Positions 1 through 8,385 of a stretch of DNA of 64,000 nt are shown here, one piece after another. Made by a program: the position numbers and the translations under genes. The notes beneath the pieces were generated by a model. It was not told the DNA's origin and did not search any database. It worked only from the letters and a program-made list of their open reading frames with translations. Source of the stretch: Sphingomonas sp. Leaf22. Its GTDB lineage: Bacteria; Pseudomonadota; Alphaproteobacteria; Sphingomonadales; Sphingomonadaceae. Location of the stretch: contig NZ_LMKP01000008.1 in assembly GCF_001421715.1 (NCBI RefSeq), positions 1 through 64,000 of the forward strand. The letters are read 5' to 3'. Position 1 is the first letter of the stretch. Every line of letters starts with the position of its first letter.

Positions 1-102
1 CGCTTCAACCGCCGAACCAAACGCGCCTCCAAGACCCAACAGATGCTCGAGATCACCCTCGACATCTTCCTCGCCAGAAAACGTCTACAGAGTCCGAAGT
101 GA
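1..102 (+). CDS. C-terminal tail of an unidentified gene (possibly transposase)
   Basis: An open frame runs in from the left edge and ends at TGA 100-102, leaving 33 residues that begin RFNRRTKRAS and end in a basic helix. The RFNRR string is reminiscent of the C-terminal end of IS1595/ISXO2-like transposases, but this is too short to assign. Its base composition is lower in GC than the neighbouring genes. What lies to the left of the window decides this call. Confidence 0.3.
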   Translation, partial: RFNRRTKRASKTQQMLEITLDIFLARKRLQSPK

Positions 103-106
103 ACAC

Positions 107-256
107 TCCCGCCTGCGCGGGGGTACGGCGCGTTTTTTTGCGACGCTGGCGAATTTCGCATCGGTCACCGGTGGGCCGGAATCCATGGACACGGGGCTTT
201 TCGGTGGAGCCGATGCCGGCCGGGTCCGTGGATTCCGGCCTTCGCCGGAATGACGA
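107..256. repeat. REP-like palindrome cluster
   Basis: An intergenic stretch holds a partial unit (CCTGCGCGGGGGTAC, about 112-126) and a mirrored pair: GGCCGGAATCCATGG near 175-188 and GTGGATTCCGGCC...GGAATGACG near 228-254. The same GTCATTCC/CAGGC/GGAATCC signature recurs in other gaps of this window, always between genes. Confidence 0.7.
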
Positions 257-264
257 TATAATGT

Positions 265-1287
265 TCAGCGGGGCTTTCGGGCCTTCGGCTTCCCGGGTTT
301 CGGCTGCCACGACTCTGGCAGCGGGCCGATCGCGAATTTCAGCAGCAGCGAGCGTTGCAGCATCGACTGGTTGTCGTCGCTCGCCAGCCACAGGATCCGC
401 CGTCCGCTTTCGTGGGTGATCGCCATCGCTTCGAAGTTGTCGTGCAGGGTCGGCGGCACCAGCCGGGCGAGCGTGCGGCCGCGCAGCGACTGGCCGGGGC
501 GGACGCCGCGCAGGTCGACCAGTTCGATGCCGGTGGTGAAAAAGTCCTTCAGCCGGGTGCGACGGGTCAGCACCAGCAGCCGGCCATCGGGCAGTTGCGC
601 GGCATCGGTATTCACGAAACTGGCGGGCGGCGCATAGCGAAAGCCGTAGCGGGGCGTCTTCGGATCGGTCGGATCGCCGAGGAAGCGGATCGCGCTATAG
701 CCCCGCCGCCCCTTCTCGCCATGGCTTTCGCTGAACACGACGACGCTGCCGTCGTGCAACTGCGCCATCGCCTCCGCACCGCTGTTCGCCGACCAGTCGG
801 CCATGCGCTGCGGCGCGGCGTGCGACAGGGTGCGCGACAGGTCGGCGGTGAAGCGCCAGATCTGGTTATGGCGTTCGTATCCGACCAGCACCGACCCGTC
901 GGGCCGGACCGCCAGCGATTCGGTATCGCGATCGCGCTTTTCCCAGCCGGTGCCGGGACCGGCGATCTCGCGGATCGCGACGTCGCGCGGGGTCCAGTCG
1001 GCACCCATGGTGAACTGGACCAGCGATCCGCCATCGGACAACAGGCTGAACCGGTCGCCATCGACGTGCATCGACGAAAAGCCCCCGAACGCAGGATCGT
1101 TACCGCGCAGGACGACCCCGCCCAAATAGGTGAACGGTCCGCGATCACGCCGCCGGGGGTTCTTGGGATAGAGCGCGACCCGATCGGCGGTGATCGTCGG
1201 CACCTTCGCATAGAGCGGTAGCCGTTCGGCCCCACTCCAGCTGGGCACGAGCAGCAGCACCGCCAATATCACGAACAGGATTCGCAT
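265..1287 (-). CDS. Secreted esterase-like phytase family protein
   Basis: The 340-residue product begins with a Sec signal peptide (MRILFVILAVLLL then ...SWSGA), so it is predicted to be periplasmic or secreted. The body looks like the phytase-like beta-propeller family (PF13449 type), with repeated short strands such as SMHVDGDRF, DTESLAVRPDGS, GAEAMAQLHDGS and DNFEAMAI. Family members are annotated as esterase-like phytases, but their substrates are mostly unknown and no catalytic residue can be assigned here. The C terminus is basic and proline-rich (KPGKPKARKPR). The start was chosen because the signal peptide begins at this ATG; longer upstream reading antisense to dapE is not credible. 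The gene is divergent from dapE, with about 90 bp between the starts. Confidence 0.75.
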   Translation of the reverse strand: MRILFVILAVLLLVPSWSGAERLPLYAKVPTITADRVALYPKNPRRRDRGPFTYLGGVVLRGNDPAFGGFSSMHVDGDRFSLLSDGGSLVQFTMGADWTPRDVAIREIAGPGTGWEKRDRDTESLAVRPDGSVLVGYERHNQIWRFTADLSRTLSHAAPQRMADWSANSGAEAMAQLHDGSVVVFSESHGEKGRRGYSAIRFLGDPTDPKTPRYGFRYAPPASFVNTDAAQLPDGRLLVLTRRTRLKDFFTTGIELVDLRGVRPGQSLRGRTLARLVPPTLHDNFEAMAITHESGRRILWLASDDNQSMLQRSLLLKFAIGPLPESWQPKPGKPKARKPR

Positions 1288-1378
1288 CGCCCCGGCTGTA
1301 GCGTCCGAACGCCCCAGCGCCAGTGGCGTTTGCCCCGGCATAGGGTACAGCCGCGACGAAATCCGCGTGGAGAAGCCT

Positions 1379-2509
1379 ATGTCTGCCGATGTCGTCGACC
1401 TGACCTGCCGCCTGATCGCCTGCGACAGCGTGACCCCGGCGACCGGCAGCGTGTTCGATGTGCTCGAGACCGCGCTGACCGCGATCGGCTTCGACGTCGA
1501 CCGCTTCACCGTGGGCGAAGCACCGGACGGACCGGTCGAAAACCTGCTGGCGGTGCGGGGGCACGGCGGACGGCATTTCGCCTTTGCCGGCCATGTCGAC
1601 GTCGTACCCGCCGGGAATGGATGGCAGGGCGATCCGTTCGGCGGGACGATCCGCGACGGCATGATCTTTGGGCGCGGCGCGGTCGACATGAAGGGCGCGG
1701 TCGCGGCGTTCGTCGCCGCGGCGGCGCGGGTGCCGGTCGAGGCGGGAACGATCAGTCTGATCATCACCGGCGATGAGGAAGGACCGGCGGTGTACGGCAC
1801 CCGCGCGCTGATCGATCGCATGGCAGCGCGGGGCATCGCGCCCGACCTGTGTCTGGTCGGCGAGCCGACGTCGCAGCAGCGGCTGGGCGACATGATCAAG
1901 ATCGGGCGGCGCGGATCGGTCAATATCTGGATCGATGTGCCGGGGCGGCAGGGGCATGTCGCCTATCCGCATCTGGCCGACAATCCGATCACCCCGCTGA
2001 TCGCCGCGCTGCACGAGATCGAGGGGATCGTGCTCGATAGGGGCAATGCGTGGTTCCAGCCGTCGAATATCGAGACCACCGACCTGACCGTCGGCAATCC
2101 CGCGACCAACGTCATCCCCGGTCATGCGGCGGCGCGGCTGTCGATCCGGTTCAACGACGAGCAGCGCGGCGACGCACTGGTCGAGCGGATCGCGGGCGTC
2201 GTGCGATCACATGCGCCGGAAGCACAGGTCGTCGGGCGGGTGTCGGGTGAGGCATTCCTGACCGCACCGGGGGCGTTTTCGACGCTGATCGCCGATGCGA
2301 TCGGCAAGCATACCGGGCTGGAGCCGGAATTGTCGACCACCGGCGGCACGTCCGATGCCCGGTTCCTGTCGGCGCTGTGCCCGACGGTGGAGTTCGGGCT
2401 GCTGAATGTGACGATGCACAAGGTCGACGAGGCGGTGGCGGTCGACGACCTGCGGCTATTGGAGGCGATCTATGTCGATATCGTGGAGGCGGCGCTGGCG
2501 GGGGAATAA
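1379..2509 (+). CDS. dapE: Succinyl-diaminopimelate desuccinylase
   Basis: This 376-residue M20-family enzyme hydrolyses N-succinyl-LL-2,6-diaminopimelate in the lysine/meso-DAP pathway in the cytoplasm. The metal-binding set is complete: GHVDVVP (H72, D74), VDMKG (D103), catalytic and metal glutamates in DEEGP (E133, E134), GEPTS (E162) and MHKVDE (H347). TTGGTSDARF is also typical of DapE. Length fits the family. The ATG at 1379 is preferred over an in-frame GTG at 1367 because GGAG (1369-1372) sits as a Shine-Dalgarno sequence six bases before it. It stands alone, divergent from the phytase-like gene and followed by repeats. Confidence 0.93.
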   Translation: MSADVVDLTCRLIACDSVTPATGSVFDVLETALTAIGFDVDRFTVGEAPDGPVENLLAVRGHGGRHFAFAGHVDVVPAGNGWQGDPFGGTIRDGMIFGRGAVDMKGAVAAFVAAAARVPVEAGTISLIITGDEEGPAVYGTRALIDRMAARGIAPDLCLVGEPTSQQRLGDMIKIGRRGSVNIWIDVPGRQGHVAYPHLADNPITPLIAALHEIEGIVLDRGNAWFQPSNIETTDLTVGNPATNVIPGHAAARLSIRFNDEQRGDALVERIAGVVRSHAPEAQVVGRVSGEAFLTAPGAFSTLIADAIGKHTGLEPELSTTGGTSDARFLSALCPTVEFGLLNVTMHKVDEAVAVDDLRLLEAIYVDIVEAALAGE

Positions 2510-2518
2510 GGCGACGTA

Positions 2519-2755
2519 CGTCATTCCCGCGCAGGCGGGAATCCATTCACGCCGACGTTAGAGCCTGATCCACCCATATCGAACCGAACGTCATCCCAGC
2601 GCAGGCTGGGATCTTCTGGTGATAGCACGCGGCAGGAACCGCACGAGGCCCCAGCCTTCGCTGGGGCGACGATTCCGGTGAGGTGAATAAGGCCCTGGCG
2701 ATAACCTCGCGCCATTGCGTCGATGGATTTCTGCCTTCGCGGGAATGACGTACGA
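2519..2755. repeat. Four REP-like palindromic units
   Basis: The dapE-epimerase gap holds successive units: ATTCCCGCGCAGGCGGGAAT (about 2523-2542), ATCCCAGCGCAGGCTGGGAT (about 2593-2612), CCCCAGCCTTCGCTGGGG (about 2651-2668) and TCTGCCTTCGCGGGAATGACG (about 2729-2749). Each is an imperfect hairpin and orientations alternate. They may also serve as bidirectional terminators between the convergent flanking genes. Confidence 0.75.
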
Positions 2756-2774
2756 GGCGAGCAAGTCGCCGCCA

Positions 2775-3755
2775 TCAATTCACCCCGTAATAACCCTTAT
2801 ACCATTCGGCGAAGCGACCGAGCCCTTCGGCCAGCCGGACCTTCGGTTCGTAGCCGGTCAGCGCGCGGAGTTGCGAGATGTCGGCATAGGTCGCGGTGAC
2901 GTCGCCGGGCTGCATCGGCTTCATGATCTTCACCGCGTCGCGTCCGATCGCGCGTTCGAGTGTCTCGATCATGTCCATCAGCCCGACCGGCCGGCTGCCG
3001 CCGATATTGAGGATGCGGTGGGCGCCGGGCGTCGGCGGATGGTCGAGCGCGCCGATGATACCGTCGACGATATCGTCGATATAGGTGAAATCGCGCGCCA
3101 TCCGGCCTTCGCCGAAGACTTCGATCGGGGTGCCGGCGACGATTTTTTCGGTGAAGCTGAAATAGGCCATGTCGGGCCGGCCCCATGGGCCATAGACGGT
3201 GAAGAAGCGCAGGCCGGTCTGCGGCATGCGATAGAGATGGGCGTAGGACTGGCTCATCAATTCGCAGGCGCGCTTGGTCGCGGCATAGAGCGAGACCGGA
3301 CGGTTTGCCGGTTCATCCTCGCGAAACCCCTCCCCGCCCATCGGCTTGTCGCCATAGACCGAGCTGGACGAGGCATAGACGAGGTGTTCGAAGCCCGGCG
3401 AATGGCGGCACGCTTCCAGTATCGCAAGTTGGCCGCCGACGTTCGAGCGTTCATAGGCGAACGGGTTGTCGATGCTGTGCCGGACCCCCGCCTGCGCCGC
3501 GAGATGGACGACGCGGCGGATATCATGGTCGCGGACCAGCGCGGCGACCGCAGCGGCATCGGACACGTCGACCCGGTGAAAGGTGAAGGCATCGATCCCG
3601 TCGAACGTCGCGAGCCGGGCATCCTTCAGCGTCACGTCGTAATAATCGTTGAGGATGTCGATGCCGATCACCCGCTCGCCGCGCGCGAGCAGGCGATGCG
3701 CGGTGGCATGACCGACGAACCCGGCCGCGCCGGTCACCAGGATCGGACCCGACAT
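2775..3755 (-). CDS. NAD-dependent epimerase, probable UDP-glucuronate 4-epimerase
   Basis: The 326-residue short-chain dehydrogenase/reductase has an N-terminal Rossmann motif GAAGFVGHA, the DILNDYYD string characteristic of UDP-glucuronate 4-epimerases (LpsL/Cap1J/WbnF group), the active-site serine run ASSSSVYG and the catalytic YAATK. It would interconvert UDP-GlcA and UDP-GalA in the cytoplasm and feed polysaccharide synthesis. The start MSGPILVTG places the Rossmann fold at the N terminus as in the family; the ribosome site before it is weak (GCGGG). It is divergent from the murB-like gene across 430 bp. The exact substrate is inferred. Confidence 0.82.
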   Translation of the reverse strand: MSGPILVTGAAGFVGHATAHRLLARGERVIGIDILNDYYDVTLKDARLATFDGIDAFTFHRVDVSDAAAVAALVRDHDIRRVVHLAAQAGVRHSIDNPFAYERSNVGGQLAILEACRHSPGFEHLVYASSSSVYGDKPMGGEGFREDEPANRPVSLYAATKRACELMSQSYAHLYRMPQTGLRFFTVYGPWGRPDMAYFSFTEKIVAGTPIEVFGEGRMARDFTYIDDIVDGIIGALDHPPTPGAHRILNIGGSRPVGLMDMIETLERAIGRDAVKIMKPMQPGDVTATYADISQLRALTGYEPKVRLAEGLGRFAEWYKGYYGVN

Positions 3756-4185
3756 CAGCGCAGACCCGCCGCGATGCCCATGGTCGGATCGTTCGGCATC
3801 GCCCGGTCCGAACCGGTTTGTCGGTCGCGTATCATCCGTTTCCCTTACCGCAACAAGTTGGTATCGTGCCGCGGTGCAACATCGGCATACGCAGGAACAC
3901 TCATCAAAGGCCGTAGCATATCGGCCATCCGCCGCCATGCAAGACATGCGGCCGACGATGTTCGGGATATGCCGGTCGCCGTTAACAAATTCGCATGACC
4001 CGGCGTGTATCGATTTCCCAATGACTTGGGCGGCAATGCAGCGGGACTGGACCCGTCGCCAAGGACGATCTAAGGCACCGCCGATCAACGACCTTGCCGG
4101 ACGCGAAACCGCCGACGGATCTGGGCCGAACCGCGGCGGGCTTGGCAGGTGCCGGGATCGTCTGGCCAACGGGGAACAGGGACGG
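3756..4185. other. Divergent intergenic region, no gene
   Basis: 430 bp separate the start codons of the epimerase and the murB-like gene. Reading frames here are not gene-like, though one is open into murB; the GGGA-containing ribosome site just before 4186 supports beginning murB there. The region presumably carries both promoters, but I see no clear -35/-10 pair or strong hairpin. Confidence 0.5.
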
Positions 4186-5205
4186 ATGACTTTCGCTGCC
4201 GATCTCGCCCCGCAGGGCCATGCGCCGGACGCCGGCGTCGCCGCCGCGCTGCGCCGTGCGCTTCCGTTGGGGGAGGTCGCGACCGATGTGCCGCTGGCGA
4301 CGCTCGGCCGCTGGCGGATCGGCGGCCCCGCCGATATCGTCGTCACCCCGCAATCGGTCGAGACGCTGGCCACCGCGCTGGCGGTAATTGCCGAACAGGA
4401 TGCGCGCCATATCGTCATCGGTGACGGATCGAACCTGTTGTTCGACGATGCCGGATTTCGCGGCGTCGTGCTGCGCATCGGGCGTGGGCTCGGCGGTATC
4501 CGCAACCTCGGCGACGGGCTGGTCGAGGCCGGTGCGGGGCTGTGGGTGCCGGCGTTCGTCCGGCAGGTCATCGACTGGGGTCTGGCGGGGGCGGTCCATG
4601 CGATCGGCATTCCGGGGACGCTGGGCGGCCTGATCACCATGAACGGCGGCAGCCAGCGCAAGGGCATCGGCGAGAATGTCGTGCGGGTCGAGGCGATCGA
4701 TCCTGCCGGGCGGATGCATCGGCTGACGCAGGACGATCTCGACTATCGGTACCGCGCGTCGCGATTGCAGCGCGGCGACCTGATCGTCGTTGCGGCACAG
4801 TTGCGCTTCGCGACCGGCGACCGGCTGGCGATGCGGCGCGAGGCGCTGTCGATCCTTGCCGCGCGGCGCGCCAAATTCCCGATGGTGCGCGCCAATTGCG
4901 GATCGGTGTTCGTCAGCGATCCGGCGCTCTATTCGCTGATCGGCCCCCCCGGCCTCGCCATCGAGCGGGCCGGACTGAAGGGTGTGTCGGCGGGCGGCGC
5001 GCAGATTTCGCCGGACCACGCCAATTTCATCGTCAACAATGGCGGCGCGCGGGCGCAGGACGTGTTGCACCTGATCCGGCTGGCGCGACGCTCGGTCGCC
5101 GCCATGTCGGGGATCGCAATGGACGCCGAAGTCCGCCACCTCGCCCCCGATGGCGTCCTGCGTCCGGCGCATGAAGTCGCCGACCTGCTGGCCGATCGCG
5201 CATGA
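4186..5205 (+). CDS. MurB-like UDP-N-acetylenolpyruvoylglucosamine reductase (paralogue)
   Basis: The 339-residue protein resembles FAD-dependent MurB, which reduces UDP-GlcNAc-enolpyruvate to UDP-MurNAc. Recognisable parts are the FAD-binding region (GDGSNLLFDDAGFRG), GTLGGLITMNGG, YRYRASRL and the C-terminal CGSVF segment containing the proton-donor serine, followed by GLKG...GGAQ and HANFIVN. The usual GS(V/F)FKNP motif reads GSVFVSDP, so it departs from canonical MurB. Its stop overlaps the murA-like start by ATGA, so the two are translationally coupled. It is not beside murC/ddl, where sphingomonads normally keep murB, and instead precedes a type I exporter. It may be a second MurB or serve a dedicated sugar-nucleotide route. 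Confidence 0.8.
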   Translation: MTFAADLAPQGHAPDAGVAAALRRALPLGEVATDVPLATLGRWRIGGPADIVVTPQSVETLATALAVIAEQDARHIVIGDGSNLLFDDAGFRGVVLRIGRGLGGIRNLGDGLVEAGAGLWVPAFVRQVIDWGLAGAVHAIGIPGTLGGLITMNGGSQRKGIGENVVRVEAIDPAGRMHRLTQDDLDYRYRASRLQRGDLIVVAAQLRFATGDRLAMRREALSILAARRAKFPMVRANCGSVFVSDPALYSLIGPPGLAIERAGLKGVSAGGAQISPDHANFIVNNGGARAQDVLHLIRLARRSVAAMSGIAMDAEVRHLAPDGVLRPAHEVADLLADRA

Positions 5206-6494
5206 CCGTCATCATCGACAAACCAAGCGTCGCGCAGCCGTCGACCCGCATCCTGAGCGTCGAACCGTCGCGGCTCGAAGGGATCGTCACCGTCAGCGGG
5301 GCGAAGAACAGCGTGCTGCGGCTGATGGCGGCGTCGCTGCTGACGGCCGGACGGATCGTGCTCGACAATTATCCGCAAGGGCTGCTCGATGCGCAGGTCC
5401 ATGTCGGGATGCTGGAGGCGCTGGGCAAACGCTGCACGGTCGCCGGCGACGCGCTGACGATCGAGGAGGCATCGCCGCCGCCGGCCGAACTGGTGTGGGA
5501 CGGACGTTCGATCCGCAACACGCTGCTGATCCTCGGCGCACTGGTCGCGCGGAACGGCGCGGGCAGCGTGCCGCTGCCCGGCGGATGCGATCTGGGCGGG
5601 CGCGGCTATGACCTGCACGAACTGGTGCTGACCGGGCTGGGCGCGCGGGTATGGGGCGAGCAGGGCCGGCTCCATGCCGAAGCGCCGAACGGGCTGACCG
5701 GGGCGGAGATCGTGCTGCCGTTGCGCTCGACCGGCGCGACCGAGAATGCGCTGCTCGTCGCCTCGCTCGCACGCGGTACGACGCGGCTGTGGAACCCGCA
5801 TATCCGGCCCGAAATCCTCGACCTGTGCGATTTCCTGCGGTCGATGGGCGCGACGATCACCGTCTATGGGCAGGAAAGCATCGAGATTACCGGCGTGGCC
5901 GAATTGTCGGGCACCAGCCGGCGGGTGATGCCCGACAATATGGAAGCGATGACGTGGCTCGTCGGGTCGGTCATCACCGGCGGCGACGTCGAAATCCGCG
6001 ATTTTCCGTTCGACGATCTCGAAGTCCCGCTGATCTTCCTGCGGGAAAGCGGCGCCAAGATCTTTCGCGACGGCAATGTCGCGATCGTCCGGTCGGGCCG
6101 CCCCTATCCGGTCGAGATCAGCACCGGCCCCTATCCGGGGATCAATTCGGACATGCAGCCGCTGTTCGCCGCGCTCGGCGCGTGCGCGCGGGGCGAGTCG
6201 CGGATCGTCGACCTGCGCTTTGCCGGCCGCTATGCCTATCTGCCCGATTTCGAGCGGATGGGCGTGCGCAGCTTCGTGCGCGACGGCACCGCGCATATCA
6301 TCGGCACCCCGACCCTGGTCGGCGCGGACGTTCGCGCCGCCGATCTGCGCGCGGGTGCGGCGCTGGCATTGCTCGGCATGAAGGCCGCGGGACAGACACG
6401 CATCAGCGATGCGTGGCAGATCGAGCGCGGCTATGATAAATTTCTCGAAAAGGCGCGCGGTCTTAACGCCACGCTTGCCTATCATGGCTCATAA
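5202..6494 (+). CDS. MurA-like UDP-GlcNAc 1-carboxyvinyltransferase (paralogue)
   Basis: The 430-residue EPSP-synthase-fold protein would transfer enolpyruvate from PEP to UDP-GlcNAc. Active-site residues of MurA are kept: K35-N36 in SGAKN, C129 in PLPGGCD, D317 in INSDMQ and R383 in ADLRAG. The loop after the cysteine differs from housekeeping MurA (LGGRGYDLH instead of IGxRPxDLH). It is coupled to the preceding murB-like gene by an ATGA overlap and ends 46 bp before the type I ABC transporter gene. Since catalytic residues survive, it is probably active, but whether it makes peptidoglycan precursor or something else cannot be told from sequence. Confidence 0.82.
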   Translation: MTVIIDKPSVAQPSTRILSVEPSRLEGIVTVSGAKNSVLRLMAASLLTAGRIVLDNYPQGLLDAQVHVGMLEALGKRCTVAGDALTIEEASPPPAELVWDGRSIRNTLLILGALVARNGAGSVPLPGGCDLGGRGYDLHELVLTGLGARVWGEQGRLHAEAPNGLTGAEIVLPLRSTGATENALLVASLARGTTRLWNPHIRPEILDLCDFLRSMGATITVYGQESIEITGVAELSGTSRRVMPDNMEAMTWLVGSVITGGDVEIRDFPFDDLEVPLIFLRESGAKIFRDGNVAIVRSGRPYPVEISTGPYPGINSDMQPLFAALGACARGESRIVDLRFAGRYAYLPDFERMGVRSFVRDGTAHIIGTPTLVGADVRAADLRAGAALALLGMKAAGQTRISDAWQIERGYDKFLEKARGLNATLAYHGS

Positions 6495-6540
6495 CGCGCG
6501 CATCTAACTGGCCCGTTTTAAAGGGATTCGGCTTCTTCCC

Positions 6541-8385
6541 ATGTCCTACGAATCGAACCCGTTGCAGGCAGCCCTGCGCAAATGCCGGCGGCATTTCATC
6601 GCCACCGGCATTTTCTCAGGGCTGATCAACATCCTGTACCTCGTGCCCTCGATCTTCATGTTGCAGGTGTACGACCGCGTCGTGCCGACGCGCGGCGTCG
6701 CCACGCTGCTGGTCCTGTCGCTGATCCTCGCGATCTCGCTGATCGTCTTCGCCGCGCTGGACACGGTGCGCATGAAGCTGCTGTTGCAGGCCAGCATGCG
6801 GCTGGAAAAGATGGCGGCCGGCAACATCCTGCATCGCATCCTCGGCAGCAACGGCGCATCGCCGGCACAGCGCGCGCAGGCGATGCGCGATTTCGATACG
6901 CTGCGCGGTACGCTGACCGGGCCGGCGATCATCGCGATGTTCGACGCCCCCTGGGCACCGATCTACATCATCATCTCGTACCTGCTGCACCCGCTGATCG
7001 GCCTGCTGGCGCTCATCAGCTCGGCGCTGCTGATCACGCTGGCGGTGCTGAGCGACAAGACGACCAAGAACAAGCTGAACGAGGTCGGGCAGCGCACGAC
7101 CATGGCGTATCGGTCGCAGGATTATTCGATCCAGGCATCCGAAGTCGCCCGGGCGCTGGGCATGCGCAGCGCGCTGGTCACCCGCCATCTGGTCGAGCGC
7201 GCCGATCTGGTTCGCGCGCAGGGCGATATCGCCGGCACGTCGGGCATCTTCCTCGCGATCACCAAGTTCTTCCGCCTGTTCCTGCAGTCGATGGCGCTGG
7301 CGCTGGGTGCCTATCTGGCGATCAACCAGCAGATTTCGGGCGGCGCGATCTTTGCCGCGTCGCTGATCCTCGGCCGTGCGTTGCAGCCGGTCGAACAGAT
7401 CCTGAATGCGCTGAAGAACGTCATCAGCGCGCAGAACGCGTATAAGGGTCTCAACGCCTTCTGCCTGCTGCCCGACGTGACCGTGCAGCGCACCTCGCTG
7501 CCCGATCCGCGCGGCCGGATCGAGGTCGACGGCCTGACGATCCGCGTGCCCGGTTCGGACCGGGTGCTGCTCAACAAGCTCAGCTTCACCATCGAACCCG
7601 GCACCATCGTCGCGCTGGTCGGCCCGTCGGGTGCCGGCAAGTCGACGCTGCTGCGCGCGCTGGCCGGGGCAATCGATCCCGACGAGGGCGAGATTCGCGT
7701 CGACGGGGCCAGCCTGAACGACTGGAACCGCGAAGAGCTGGGCCGGCATATGGGCTATATGCCGCAGACGCCGACGCTGTTCCCGGCGACGGTTCATTCG
7801 AACATCTCGCGCTTCCGCCAGTTCGAAGGGCTGAGCGGACCGGAGCTCGATGCGCAGGTGGTGACCGCCGCGCAACTGGCCGGTGCGCACGACCTGATCC
7901 TGCGGTTCGAGCGCGGCTATGACACGCAGCTGGCGATGCGCGAGGGCGGCGGTCTGTCGGCCGGGCAGCGGCAGGTGGTGGCACTGGCGCGCGCCCTGTT
8001 CGGGGCACCGCGCATCCTGTTCCTCGACGAACCGAACGCGCACCTCGACATCAGTGCCGAGGGGCGGTTGATGGAGACGCTGCAGCATCTGCGCGAGCGC
8101 GGCGCGACCGTGGTCGTGTCGACGCACCGGACGGGTCTGTTGCAGGCGGTGGACAAGGTCATGCTGCTGCGCGACGGCGTCATCCAGATCTATGACGATC
8201 GCAGCAAGGTGATCCGTCCCGCCGCACCGCAGATGGAGCAGCAGGGCGCGGGTGCGCCGGGTGGCGGAACCCCGCCCCAGTCGGATCATGGACCGGCGAC
8301 CCCGCCGTCCGGCCCGCCGCTACCGGGCAATGACGGTGCGCAGAACGATGCGACGGGCAACCGCGCCAACGGAGGTGAAGCGTGA
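6541..8385 (+). CDS. Type I secretion ABC transporter (permease-ATPase), PrtD/AtrD type
   Basis: The 614-residue inner-membrane protein has an N-terminal six-helix exporter domain (hydrophobic segments at about 20-70 and 135-180, and again near 240-285) and a C-terminal nucleotide-binding domain. Walker A is GPSGAGKST (about 361-369), the signature is LSAGQRQ (about 471), Walker B is ILFLDEP (about 493) and the switch histidine is in STHRT. There is no N-terminal C39-like domain, as in PrtD/AprD/LipB exporters of proteases and lipases. The C-terminal 45 residues are a low-complexity Pro/Gly tail. The following adaptor gene overlaps it (GTGA). Similar atrD-atrB genes lie beside sphingan clusters. 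Confidence 0.93.
   Translation: MSYESNPLQAALRKCRRHFIATGIFSGLINILYLVPSIFMLQVYDRVVPTRGVATLLVLSLILAISLIVFAALDTVRMKLLLQASMRLEKMAAGNILHRILGSNGASPAQRAQAMRDFDTLRGTLTGPAIIAMFDAPWAPIYIIISYLLHPLIGLLALISSALLITLAVLSDKTTKNKLNEVGQRTTMAYRSQDYSIQASEVARALGMRSALVTRHLVERADLVRAQGDIAGTSGIFLAITKFFRLFLQSMALALGAYLAINQQISGGAIFAASLILGRALQPVEQILNALKNVISAQNAYKGLNAFCLLPDVTVQRTSLPDPRGRIEVDGLTIRVPGSDRVLLNKLSFTIEPGTIVALVGPSGAGKSTLLRALAGAIDPDEGEIRVDGASLNDWNREELGRHMGYMPQTPTLFPATVHSNISRFRQFEGLSGPELDAQVVTAAQLAGAHDLILRFERGYDTQLAMREGGGLSAGQRQVVALARALFGAPRILFLDEPNAHLDISAEGRLMETLQHLRERGATVVVSTHRTGLLQAVDKVMLLRDGVIQIYDDRSKVIRPAAPQMEQQGAGAPGGGTPPQSDHGPATPPSGPPLPGNDGAQNDATGNRANGGEA

Noticed and set aside
1..102. Calling an IS1595-type insertion sequence at the left edge
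   Set aside because: Only 33 residues are visible and no terminal inverted repeat can be paired inside the window.
3874..4185. Extension of murB by about 100 N-terminal residues
   Set aside because: The extra stretch has no MurB similarity and low codon bias, and a ribosome site with GGGA directly precedes ATG 4186.
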